Below, piece after piece: positions 48,689-58,704 of a stretch of DNA of 64,000 bases; the first letter of the stretch is position 1; the number at the start of each line of letters is the position of its first letter. Under the pieces are notes generated by a model that saw only the letters and a list, made by a program, of their open reading frames with translations, searched no databases and was not told where the DNA came from. This DNA is from Boswellia sacra (lineage: Eukaryota > Streptophyta > Magnoliopsida > Sapindales > Burseraceae), in assembly GCA_013180625.2 (NCBI GenBank), contig SNVD02013238.1, forward strand, positions 1 through 64,000. The letters run 5' to 3'. The translations under genes and the position numbers were made by a program.

Positions 48689-50919
48689 GGATGATTGGAG
48701 CCTTCTGCTGATTCTTGGGCGCTCTTCACCACCAGATCATAATTGCTAGCTGGGTCAAGTTCTGCAAAACCAAAATGCATAAATTCCAAAATGTTTTGTG
48801 CTTTTGTAAAGTGATAAAACAGAAGTTCAATGTTTTTACTACCACATTAATGATCATAAAAATTTGGTTATGATACTTTGGTCCTCAATGTCTGCTCTTT
48901 CAAATTTCAATCTGATCATAAAATTTGCAATGACTATAGTTCATTTATACAACAATATCACATAGTGTTAAATCATAGGCCAAACTGAGGCAATTCAAAC
49001 TCCAAGACTAAATTGATTCTTGAAACAATCTTTCAAGACCGATCTAGGATCTTAATTCCAATAAAGAAAACTTTAATCTCTTTCCCCTCCTTATCCCCTT
49101 TCCAAGCATTTTTGCTTCAAAATTGATTAAAAAACCAACAACAAAAAAACTCATAAATGAATATTATAATACTTGAAAGAAAATTTATAGATCCACTCAG
49201 AATCTTAAGCAGCCTAGCCTGATCAAGCAAAGCTACATAAGCAGCTATCGATTATTCATTTCTGTCAAATATTTAAATATTTCTAATGACAACAGAAAAT
49301 AGGTGAGGATTGTTTTACCTTGAGTGAGAAATTACTAAAAGAGTACTGTACCGAAAGCGTTGAGGAATGAAATTCTGCTAAACTACCACACTCATCCCCT
49401 GTTTTACAAGAAAACAACGGTCAGTAAAATAAAATAATGAAACATAGGGCTACCAGTAATCAGATCAAATTAAAATAAATTCTCGTTTAGATTTTTTTGG
49501 GCTCAGTTCCCTATCAGATCTGTTAGTTTTTAACAATGGTAATTGGTTAAAATAACTGCATATTGGTTGGGCTCCTAATTAGCACTAAAACAATGAGAGA
49601 AACTAAAATGATATGCAGGTCATGATCTGATCTACTGAAAGCCCTTTGTGCATAGAGTTGAATGAGTAATCAAGGAGTATGTTTGGACATCCTCATCCTG
49701 TGTGTTGCTGAACGAACCACTGCTGCATGAGTCTGTCATGTCATCAAAGTCACTACCGCCCTGAACATTTTCATCTTCTAGGTTCCACACATAACGGCTC
49801 AAAAAGTAACTAGTGTCGAGTTTGTCTGCTGTTGGGATAAACGCAGCCTACATCAAATAAGGGAAGTTAGTGAATGCTGCAGATATGTAAATTGTAATTC
49901 AAGAATTACAAAATAAGACATTTTGTCGTACAAGCATGTCCCAGTTGATATCCTTGAAGAAAGGATGAGTACTCTTCACCTGCCATAAAATTCTGCTTAG
50001 TTTCTTAAGTCAAAGTAAAATTGTAAATAAGTCTTTGCTAGAAGCTGCTTAGAGTTCACTTCTTTGGCTCTGGTTGCTCTTAGTCTTTGAACGGGATTTT
50101 CAGTTAACAATCTAAGAAAAAATAATAATAAATGCAATATTGATCGATCAGTTACATGAATGTGAGAAAATTATCCATCATTAAATGATTCTAATGGGTG
50201 CAAGAATTTTGCCAGTAGAATCATAGATTCTCTTTGAATATGAACAACCCATTTCACAAAGGAAAATTACTAAACATAGCTCTGCAAGTCAAACAGAGAA
50301 ATTGCAAAAATCTCATATATCAATCTTACTTGTCCATTAAATCGCAAGCCTCATAGGACATTTCTTCTGGTATGTTGGGCCAGGGTATATCTCTATTCAT
50401 TATGTTGTCAAAAATTTGCTGTATTCAACGGGATCAAGTGGCCATGATATCAACTATATATGTAAATCACAATTTGTATGCAAGAAAAACAAGAACCAGT
50501 GTTTGGGCTTATTTCAAAGTTAAAGGTGGCAAATATCGAGCCGGCCTACCTGTGGAGTTCCTGCATTGAATGGTGGAATACCAACAAGCAGTCAAAGAGA
50601 ATAATACCGACAGACCACCAATCAGCAATTGCACCTAGAAGGAGAACAGTGCGGAGCATCAAATAATCATTTCCTCGTTTCTTATTTATAAATGCTACCC
50701 TATTAGTAAGATAATCTGCTAACCATGTCCCACGCCAAGAAGTATCTCAGGTGCCAAATAATCGGGAGTTCCGACAACTGAATTCCTTTGTTGGTCTTCT
50801 CTACTCATTGAAGGTTGACTTTTTGGTTCATCTTTAAGAAATCCAGCACCGTCGAGTGAACCTATTAAGTCATCGATGCTGTGGATAAGACCAACCTTAA
50901 AAAGCCTGAAATCTGTCAA
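48689..50919 (-). pseudogene. Captured 3' half of an IRE-type AGC protein kinase
   Basis: IRE-family kinases (INCOMPLETE ROOT HAIR ELONGATION and its relatives) are plant AGC kinases. Exons on the minus strand: 50919-about 50733 ([12 protein letters not shown], then [19 protein letters not shown], the activation loop and APE motif), about 50650-50550 (ADWWSVGIIL), about 50425-50335 ([20 protein letters not shown]), about 49982-49930 (HPFFKDINWDMLVRQN), about 49857-49700 (AAFIPTADKLDTSYFLSRY), about 49400-49320 (DECGSLAEF, YSFSNFSLK) and about 48768-48690 (NYDLVVKSAQESAEGSNHP). The magnesium-binding DFG reads DFR, the ATP-binding lobe is missing, and a frameshift follows SVGIIL. So it cannot be an active kinase. 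Confidence 0.9.
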
Positions 50920-51079
50920 CTGTAATAGAAGGAAGTGAGAAGGGACAATTAACATCGTCATCGCAGTATAAACAAAAACAGAAAAGTTCAACAATAAGAA
51001 AAGGTTGGAAAAACGAAACAAATTAGATCTTACATATTCTAAAAAAAAGTCAAAACAGAGCAACAAAATAGATCTTACA

Positions 51080-51330
51080 TATTCTAAAAAAAATTCGAAA
51101 TAGAAGCTTGTCCTCGGAAGATGAAGATTGGCGCTGCACGATGCTGGATTCGGTGAGTCGCGGGGCTGCTACTATCAGCACGAGGCGGGGCTGCTGAAGG
51201 CGTAGGGCTGCTGGAGTCGGTGTCTCACAGGGTTGTTGCAGTCGGTGAGGCTGGAGTCGGCGAGTTGCGGAAGAGGTCCTGCGGCGCTGGAGAGAACGAG
51301 AGAGACGGCTTAGGTTAGGTTTTAGGAAAT
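51080..51330 (-). promoter_or_regulatory. GC-rich leader of CACTA-4
   Basis: On the minus strand AAAACCTAACCTAAGCCGTC leads into CTCTCTCGTTCTCTCC and a stretch with several GACTCCAGC units (at about 51140-51260). Composition is far richer in GC than the rest of the element. Place and style match the leaders of CACTA-2 and CACTA-1. Likely promoter-proximal transcribed leader; inferred. Confidence 0.5.
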
Positions 51331-51656
51331 TAGGTTTTTGAAAATTATTTTGTTTATATAGTTTAGCAAAATTACTTGAATTTTTAATATATTATAATTT
51401 ATCATAATCACCCCTAAAAATTGCTTTTAAGTTTAAATACTTTATTTGTTTACATATATATCCTAATTACTTGTTAATTACTTGTCACTATCTAAAAATG
51501 TGAGAAATTAATATATAATATAACCAAAACAATAAGTGACAAGTATGAAGAAAATGTGGGTTTGACTTCCAAATCAATGTTATATTTCTCACTTTTAAAA
51601 AAAATGCCAAATAAAAAAAACACTAAGTGACAAATATTTAAAAATATCTTGTAGTG

Positions 51657-52486
51657 AGGGTCTCTCTGCAAATAATCACATTAACTACAAACGGTGAATG
51701 TGTCTGCTCATAATTTTGTTGATATGTATTTTTGGTCAAATTTAATTATGAATAGAGAGGCTATTTTCTCATGCATCACTTGTATCCCAGAAGACAATGA
51801 TGGAGTTTACACTGCATGCTCCTTGTCTTACCAGGATAGTGATGAGTTTTATATATTTATTTTCCCTTTATACTATTAATGTCAATGCTGGACAATTAAT
51901 GTTATTGAGGATTTTCCTTTTTCTATATTAATTAAGAGTTTTAGTTATAGCTCTTGTCAATTACTGTCAGTATTATGTTTATTTGGTTAGGGGAAGGGAA
52001 AACAGACAGGACCCAATTCTAATAACTTTATGCTCTGTTTCATGGTTTTTAGCTAGTTTATAGCATTTGACTCATTGCTTGTAGGATCTGATGGAGATGA
52101 ATTTATTGTTCGGGGTTTTAACGCTTGCAAAAGGCTATGCCGTTCAGAATTTCTTTCTTGTTCTATTATGTTCTCTTCAAGCACAAGCAAGTATAATCTC
52201 TTAGATTAAGTGAGCTGTTAATTATGATTTTATTTTTTTAAATTTATACAGCTGTTACTTTATTCATACTCTTTTTTCCTTTCAGGCTTCTATTGAATTC
52301 AAATTGTGTTGACGTTTTTTAAGTTTGATTTTGCTCTATGCAAGGGTGAATACGACATTTGGTCTGCATTCATGGCACTTCTTGTTTGTCTCTTCTTCTT
52401 TATTCCTAGTGGGTTTTGGTCTTAGTTTCTCAATTGACTCTGAGCTTGCTTTATCCTTATATCTCATTTTCTCATTTCTAAATAAC
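51657..52486. other. CACTA-3 interior between CACTA-4 and the solo LTR
   Basis: AT-rich, no gene recognised. A 61-codon open frame at 51694-51879 has no family match. Ends with the ATAAC target site of the solo LTR. Confidence 0.5.
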
Positions 52487-54321
52487 TATTAGCCCTAAGG
52501 CTACATGATAATTTTGATGATAACAATACACATTGATTCATTGTGATTTACTAACATGTTTATTTATGTGCAAGAATAATATCATTGAAATAATTGTAAA
52601 ATCAAGAAAAGGCTTATTAAAATGAAGTGTTGAAGCTAAGGAGAAGACTACATGTTAAAGGCACCAAAGTTTAAGAACACGGTTTGATTCAAGGAATGTG
52701 ACACATGAGTAATGTTCAATCAATTAGTCATATATTTCTCTACAAATGTCCAAATAACGTGATTCTTGAGCCTTTGGAAAGCTTACTCAATTTATAACAT
52801 TTCATATGTTTTAAAGAAATTCAAATTTCAAGTGTAAGGTTGTCCAAATCATCATGCAATTTGAAAGACAAATGGAAGCAGCTGACATGAGCACTGAATA
52901 CTCTTTTAGACATATCTTGAGCTATAAAAATCAAAATGACTTGATTCTTGAGGAATTAGAAAGAGGACTTAATGAATCACATTTCATATGTTTTGAAGAA
53001 ATTCGAATTTCAAACAGAAGGCCGACATAATTGACATGCAATTCGGTGGACTGACACAGAGAAGAAAAATCAACTCATTTGAGCACCAAATGATGTTTTA
53101 TCCATATCTTAAGCTAGAGATATCCAAATGACTTGATTCTTGTGGAATTGGAAAGACAATTCAATGGAGCACATTTCATATTCTTTGAAAAAATTCAAAT
53201 TTCAAATGGAAGGCCGACATAATACACATGCAAATCGGTGGACTGACACAAGGAAGAAAAATCAAGTCACATGAGCACTGAATGGTGTTTTGGCCATATC
53301 TTAATCTACAGATATCTAAATGACTTGGTTCTTAATGCTTTGGAAATTTTATTCAATTTTGCAGATATTTTATGTTTTGTATATTTTCAAATTTCAAACA
53401 GAACATTGACATAAATGGCAGACAAAATTACAGTTTTTATGATGGGTAGAAAATTTGGAGTTAGTGTCTTCACTTGATTAAGTTCTTCCCATTTGCCTAT
53501 AAAAGGAGCCCTTCTCCCATGCATTCAGCAAGAAGAAGAGCAAGAGAAGCATCTGTCAAGCAAAAAACAAGAGAAATATCAAGTCTAGAGAGCTTTTATA
53601 TTCTTTATCTACTCTTTGAAGAGAGTTGTACTTTTGTTGTAAAAATTATCCTTGTTCTTGTATTGTGGTAAGAGTGAGATCTTCTTGTAAAGGATAAAAG
53701 TTATCCTTGAGAGAACTCTTTCCTTGGTGAGGTTGTTCATCAAGAAGAACTCTTGGTGTGGTGTTATCAAGAGTTGAAGGAAGTTGCCTTGGTGAGGTTG
53801 TTCATCAAGAAGAACTCTTGGTGGGGTGTTATCAAGGGTTGAAGAAAGTTGCCTTGGTGAGGTTGTTCATCAAGAAGAACTCTTGGTGTGGTGTTATCAA
53901 GGGGTGAAGGAAGATGCCTTGGTGAGGTTGTTCATCAAGAAGAACTCTTGGTGTGGTGTTATCAAGAGTTAAAGGAAAAAGTCTTGGTGAGGTTGTTCAT
54001 CAAGCAAGTTGTAAAGATTTCTACAACTTAGTGGAAAGCTTAGCTCGTGGAGCTAGGAGCCCGTGGACGTAGGCAAGGTTTGCCGAACCACGTAAATTGA
54101 GTTTGCACTCTCTCTATCCCTTTCCTCTTTACATTTACTTGCACTTGTGATTGTTCTTTATTGCCATTCTCTTGATTGCATTCTATTTTCATCTTCTTCA
54201 CCTTTGTTCTTAAAGAAAGATTTAAATAATTTTGATCTTTCAAGAAAAGTTTTCTAAATCCGTTTTTATAAATAAAAACCCAATTCACCCCCTCTCTTGG
54301 GTTGCCATACCTGGGTCAACA
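52487..54321 (+). repeat. Solo LTR of the SIRE-type family, ATAAC duplication
   Basis: Aligns end to end with the LTR at 1784-3427. Starts TATTAGCCCTAAGG (TG changed to TA) and ends CTGGGTCAACA. The 5-bp duplication ATAAC is at 52482-52486 and 54322-54326. Length is 1835 bp against 1644 bp; the 191-bp excess comes from three extra 65-bp tandem units. TATA box at 53498-53505. A solo LTR forms when the two LTRs of a full element recombine. Confidence 0.95.
53722..54030 (+). repeat. 65-bp tandem repeat, five units, inside the solo LTR
   Basis: The unit CCTTGGTGAGGTTGTTCATC... starts at 53722, 53787, 53852, 53917 and 53982, exactly 65 bp apart; the last unit is partial. It lies downstream of the TATA box, so it would be in the transcribed leader. 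Confidence 0.92.
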
Positions 54322-54326
54322 ATAAC

Positions 54327-56945
54327 ATGCACTCATTGGCTAGATAATATAAATGTCTCGTATGAGTTTAATATTTTTTTTCATCATTCTTGTTAAGACA
54401 AGCCTTTTGGGTTAATGTTATTGTATCATTCTTGTAAAAATCAGTTGACTAACCTTTAGGTTAATTATGTTTAATAGTTAGGCGCCCAGCTTCCCTATTT
54501 TGACTTTTCATGTAATGGAGTTATTTGGTTATTATATTTCTGCTCATACCCAAAAAAATTTGTCATCTTTAATTTGGTTCCTGGGTCCAAAAGTGGGTAA
54601 ACATGTTGGGGGATAGATAAGCTCTAGTTGACATGAAATTTGAATGGAATAACAACAAATTTTGTGGACCTTTAGTGATGAGAGTGCTAATTTATTAATA
54701 TTTGTTCAGGTTTGTATGTCAATGAACTTGGGAGTTTATTTAAAGTGAAACCTCAGTAACACCTTTGATTAGTTTAACTGCCACTTTCCATACCAGGCAA
54801 AAATTAAAAAAAAAAAGATTTAGCAGTGTTTAATTTCGGCCTTATATAGCCTACTGTATAGGGTGGTCCTACAGCCTCGATTAAGTTTTCAGCCTTTTAC
54901 TTTCTTATTATATTATGTTAAAAATACATATGATGATTAATGCAACATTTATCTTTTTCTAATCACTTTTAAAAGAAAAATTAGGATCGTCTATTATTAT
55001 TTGTATTCTTTTGTTAGTTGGAATTAGGATGGTAAATTAATATTGAAAAGCTTTATGGTACCTAATGGTTAATAATAAATCATATATAAATAATAATAGT
55101 AAACACAATTTAACGAATTCAGATATAATAAATTTAGAAAAATATCAATATTCAAATATTGTATTTACGTTGTAGACAAACTGTTTGATGAAATGCATGC
55201 GACTGTTAGTAATCTTTTTTGGTAGCTTTGGTTAACAAAGTAATAATCTAATATATATATATATATATGTTGAAATTTTTTAATTAATTTTATATGTATA
55301 CATGAACTCTCATATTTTAAGTTACATGTGTCATGTTCTAATGAGAGTGTTTCTTTCTTGTCTATCACTTCCTCTTACCTGGGCTTTTTTTCCATTTTAT
55401 TTTGATAAACACATTTTATCTGAAGATCTGATTTGCAGTTGGTATTGAGTTTTCTTTTTTTTAAGATAATAAAAGATTCTATGCTACTGAAACAAAGAGT
55501 GCTACAAATCTATTAGCAATTTACCATATTTCTAGAACTATATCTCTAGCAAGTTAGCAACTAGTTTGACATATATAAAGACTACTTATGGAAATTCTGC
55601 CAAATTCTTATAATATATAACCTTTGTCTTTTGAAACTTTCTTTGTAATCACTTAAAGTTTTACATTTAATTGGCTTGAGTATGTAAAATTGATTGCGTA
55701 ATTGATAGTCTAGTGCATTTTAATTTTCTATGTAACTTTGTGTTTTAATTTTGTGCTTGGAATTTAGGCAAATAAAGGGTTTGGTCCCACTACACAGATA
55801 ATTTATTCTTGTAACTTGATTCTTAGGTTTCCTAAAGGCACTAACAGCACCTAGTATGTTCCCTCCCTCTCTCTCTCTCTCTCTCATTTTTTTTTTTTTT
55901 TGCGTGCTTCACTTAATGAGTATTGGGTGTTGATTGTTTTAATTCTAATTGCGGTGCAATGCTCAGTTTAAAATCATGTCTACTTTTGAGGTTTGTAGTA
56001 AGTTCTTATGTTGCTTTGTTTTGAATTATGTTATTTGTTGAAACTTATGGTTCTTTACCGCATGCAAAAATGTAATTATCTAGATGAATTGTTATGGCTA
56101 TGTGGTATTCAATGTACATCTCAATTTCCTAGTAATGTTGAGCATTATGTTTTGTAAACCAGGACGATTCGTATTCGGAGAGCCATTGGAGTGGACTTTA
56201 TAAGTAATCAGTTTCTATGTTACGGACTTGATCTGTTCATTTTAATTTAACATGTGGTCTCACTTGCTCCTTGCTCTCATGCTCTCTTGTTCAGAAAATT
56301 TGCACTGTGGAGCAAGATGGAAAAACCAGGAAGCGTCAAATTGAAGGTTATGGAATTTTTTTTCTATATTTGCTTAATTTATCTGGAATTGTTATATATA
56401 TCTACTATCTGTGTTGGTTATTATTACAATTTGATTGAATTTTTAAGTTCCAACATTTTGCATCCAATGGAATTACTTAAAATATGTATGACTAAATAGT
56501 CTATTGTGTAGTATTTTATTTATCTTGGAACTACTATCCTAATGCTTTTTAGTTTGACACTTCAATTGGAGTTGCTAGGTAAGTCCAATACATCATTGTG
56601 GATATTATAGAGGGCATGACTGGAGTACTATATGGAATTAAATGAATCAGTTTTATAGATATTTTTGTGAACTGATTGTGCATAATCTTGACTTGTCTAT
56701 AGAAACTAGTTTGTTTTGGTGATCTTTATGAATTTATGCCTCTAAATCAAGCAAAAGCTATCGCAATTCACAGTAAAATGACCTCTTACTAACCCTACTA
56801 TAATTAAGAATTTCATATATAACTGAAAGAAATACATATGTTGGATTCAACTGTTAACCTTATGGAGATAAGCAAAATTATCCTTCACTTAATGTTAAAA
56901 TTATTCAATTATACATTTTCGTTGATAACAGAATTTTCTTGTTAC
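54327..56945. other. CACTA-3 interior, right of the solo LTR
   Basis: AT-rich. Has (TA)n near 55249-55267, (CT)n plus a T run at about 55861-55900. Two short exon-like stretches near 56163-56205 (TIRIRRAIGVDFIS) and 56296-56346 (CTVEQDGKTRKRQIEG) have splice-like borders but no family assignment. Confidence 0.45.
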
Positions 56946-57480
56946 AGTACTACTTGCAATATCGGCAAATAAATCAATCAATAACTTGACTAAAGAAGCC
57001 ATACTACAAGCAGAGAAAAAAGGTGCATCATTATAAGTCTAGGGCTATTGAGTCAAGTGAGTATATAGTTAATTAATTTACACCTACAAAACTTAACTAT
57101 CTATCAAACCTCTTTCTTTATGCTTAATTGATGCTGGTAATGGGTTCAAGTCCATGCCAGTTATTTGTTTTATTAGATGATGAATATTACATTAAACCAA
57201 TAGTAATCAATTTTCAGGGGGAGGAGTTGAATTGCTATGGTGAGCTCTATGTCGACAAGCATCCTCAACTTAGAATAAAGGTGGTAGATGGAATTAGCTT
57301 TGCTGCTACAGTTGTGCTAAATAGCAAGAAACAACCGAAGTGCTTCATAGAGGAAAGCTCACCAAGGTTGCATATTCTGTTGTCCTTGCTTTGTGCCAAA
57401 GTAGTGTCCAGGTACTTAGCATTCAAAGAAAGGAGCCTCTAGGATACACCAAAGCAAGGGGAGTAGTGATGACAACAGAT
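56946..57480 (+). pseudogene. Captured CER1-like (alkane-forming) gene fragment
   Basis: CER1 and its relatives make cuticular wax alkanes in the endoplasmic reticulum of epidermal cells. Two exons are visible. About 56970-57040 reads SINNLTKEAILQAEKKG and hits a TAA. About 57218-57445 begins GEELNCYGELYVDKHPQLRI and VVDGISFAATVVLNS, then shifts frame and continues HRGKLTKVAYSVVLALCQ. These match the C-terminal (post-hydroxylase) domain of CER1-type proteins. The N-terminal membrane part with the His clusters is absent. It points the same way as CACTA-3. Confidence 0.8.
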
Positions 57481-57595
57481 ACTTTTGATTGTCTTAATAC
57501 TTTTAGAAAATGTTATTGTAAGTTACTACGATTTTTCATATTCAATGTTGATGTACATTTTTTTAAGCATACTTCTTTTCATAATTAAGATATGT

Positions 57596-57955
57596 TTTAT
57601 TATTAAATGATATATTATGATAATATATGATCTATTATAGTATTATTAAAAAAATCTTGTTTACAAAAATATAAAATATATATAATTTTTTTATTTTTCC
57701 TAAAACCATACTTGGCGGCTACAAACCCACGAGTATTACATATATGTCTCAAATATATCTTCAAAATCTAAATTCTAAAGCACAAATACTTGAGGCTTTT
57801 TATGTGACAAATATGTTGCAGTCCTATATTTGTGGGTTTGACCAACTCACAACTATACAATATTTGTCAGTGCCAAACTTGTGAGCTAAGAAACCCACAA
57901 TTATTACATACTTGATGGGGATAAACACACAAGCATGAAGATTTTTCTAGTAGTG
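57596..57955 (+). repeat. 3' subterminal region of CACTA-3
   Basis: AT-rich, with CTTGGCGGCTACAAACCCAC near 57711 and several CCCACAA/TTGTGGG words that are partly inverted to one another, ending in the CACTA terminus. It is related in style to, but not the same as, the 58440-58701 end. Confidence 0.55.
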
Positions 57956-58018
57956 TGATGCATTCATTCTGTTAAAATTAAGATCTTAACATTTTTTAAG
58001 TGAATTTATCATAACCAG

Positions 58019-58291
58019 GTTGTAGTGGTTGATAAAGAGGCATACACTTATGATGATAAAGTGATTAAGAAAGCAGAAGCTATGGGGAAGCCAGGGCTTG
58101 TGGAAATCTATGCTAAAGAAGACAGTTTTATATTCACAGTTAAATCTACTAGCGCAATTAAAGCTTATCAGCTGGTCTTCAATGCCATAAAAGTTCTAAA
58201 ACAGAAGCTGGATGCAGTTTGCCTCTCTGAAGATACGTTGGAAGCTGATGATCAGTTTGGTGAACTTGGAGCACATATGCGAGGAGGTTGA
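58019..58291 (+). pseudogene. Captured RPB3 last exon
   Basis: After acceptor ATAACCAG the frame reads VVVVDKEAYTYDDKVIKKAE, then KPGLVEIYAKEDSFIFTV and ends ADDQFGELGAHMRGG with stop TGA 58289-58291. This is the C-terminal end of RPB3. The exon itself is unbroken. It is separated from its sister exon at 42426-42662 by CACTA-3 and everything nested in it. Confidence 0.93.
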
Positions 58292-58439
58292 GCTATTAAC
58301 ATATAAATAAATTGGATTTAGAAGGGCCATAGGAAATTGAAGGGCCAGTCATGCTTTAAATAGAAATATTTTCTGTTGACATGAGTCTGTTTCTTAAATT
58401 TTTTAAAATACCTATTATATATATATTAATTTTTTTAAA

Positions 58440-58701
58440 TACTTGGCTTTTTAAAAACTGTCAAGTATTTTTTTTTTTAATTTTTGAAACTGTTATACTT
58501 GGCAGCCAAAAACCGTCAAGTATATTTTTTTTAATTTTTAAACATATTATATTTGGCGGTCAAAAACCGCCAAGTATAGTCAGATGCATATTTGGCACTT
58601 TGACTGACCGCCAAATTGACTATATTTGGCGGTGCCATTGGTAGGCGGTGCCATTGGTGGCGCTTTTAAGACCGCCAAATATGATCATTTTTCTTGTAGT
58701 G
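58440..58701 (+). repeat. 3' subterminal palindromes of CACTA-2
   Basis: A series of small inverted repeats built on ACTTGGCAG/CCGTCAAGT, ATTTGGCGGT/ACCGCCAAGT and TTTGGCGGTGCCATTGG. They match the 45594-45890 region in inverted order, confirming that both are the same 3' end. Confidence 0.8.
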
Positions 58702-58704
58702 GAT

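Larger units (their letters stand above)
45594..51656 (-). mobile_element. CACTA-4: inverted copy inside CACTA-3, perfect AGG duplication
   Basis: Plus-strand left end CACTATAAGAAAAATTACC, right end AAATATCTTGTAGTG; flanks AGG at 45591-45593 and 51657-51659. Its right end is nearly identical to the LEFT end of CACTA-2, and its left end is like the RIGHT end of CACTA-2, so it is the same family in minus orientation. On the minus strand it runs: 5' end, GC-rich leader, IRE-kinase exons, SYP71 exons, 3' end with palindromes. Length 6063 bp. No transposase seen. Confidence 0.92.
44311..57955 (+). mobile_element. CACTA-3: inserted in the RPB3 intron of CACTA-2, perfect TGA duplication
   Basis: Left end CACTACTAGAATTTTTTTT, right end TTTTTCTAGTAGTG; flanks TGA at 44308-44310 and 57956-57958. 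Net length without CACTA-4 and the solo LTR is about 5.7 kb. The 5' end has ACTTGTCACC and AAGTCAAACCC (near 44400); the 3' end has CTTGGCGGCT near 57711 and AACCCAC words. It carries CER1-like exons on the plus strand near its 3' end. No transposase seen. Confidence 0.9.
37878..58701 (+). mobile_element. CACTA-2: gene-capturing CACTA element with a perfect GAT duplication
   Basis: Left end CACTACAAGAATTTTTTGC, right end CATTTTTCTTGTAGTG; flanks GAT at 37875-37877 and 58702-58704. Removing it restores the copia integrase frame exactly. Net length after taking out CACTA-3 is about 7.2 kb. The 5' end has TTTGTCAC and AAGTCAAACC; the 3' end has TTTGGCGGT palindromes. Between them lie a leader, a DEGP7-RPB3 fusion exon, four VPS35 exons and two RPB3 exons, all on the plus strand. 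No transposase was seen, so it probably relied on another element for movement. Confidence 0.93.

Noticed and set aside
37878..51656. Pairing 37878 with 51656 and 45594 with 58701 as two overlapping CACTA elements
   Set aside because: The flanking triplets do not match in those pairs (GAT/AGG), while the nested pairing gives GAT/GAT and AGG/AGG and restores the copia frame.
53722..54030. CRISPR-like array
   Set aside because: The 65-bp units are adjacent without unique spacers and lie in a plant LTR.
28339..58701. CACTA transposase (TNP2-like) or TNPA gene
   Set aside because: No open frame or fragment with those domains was recognised in any of the four CACTA copies.
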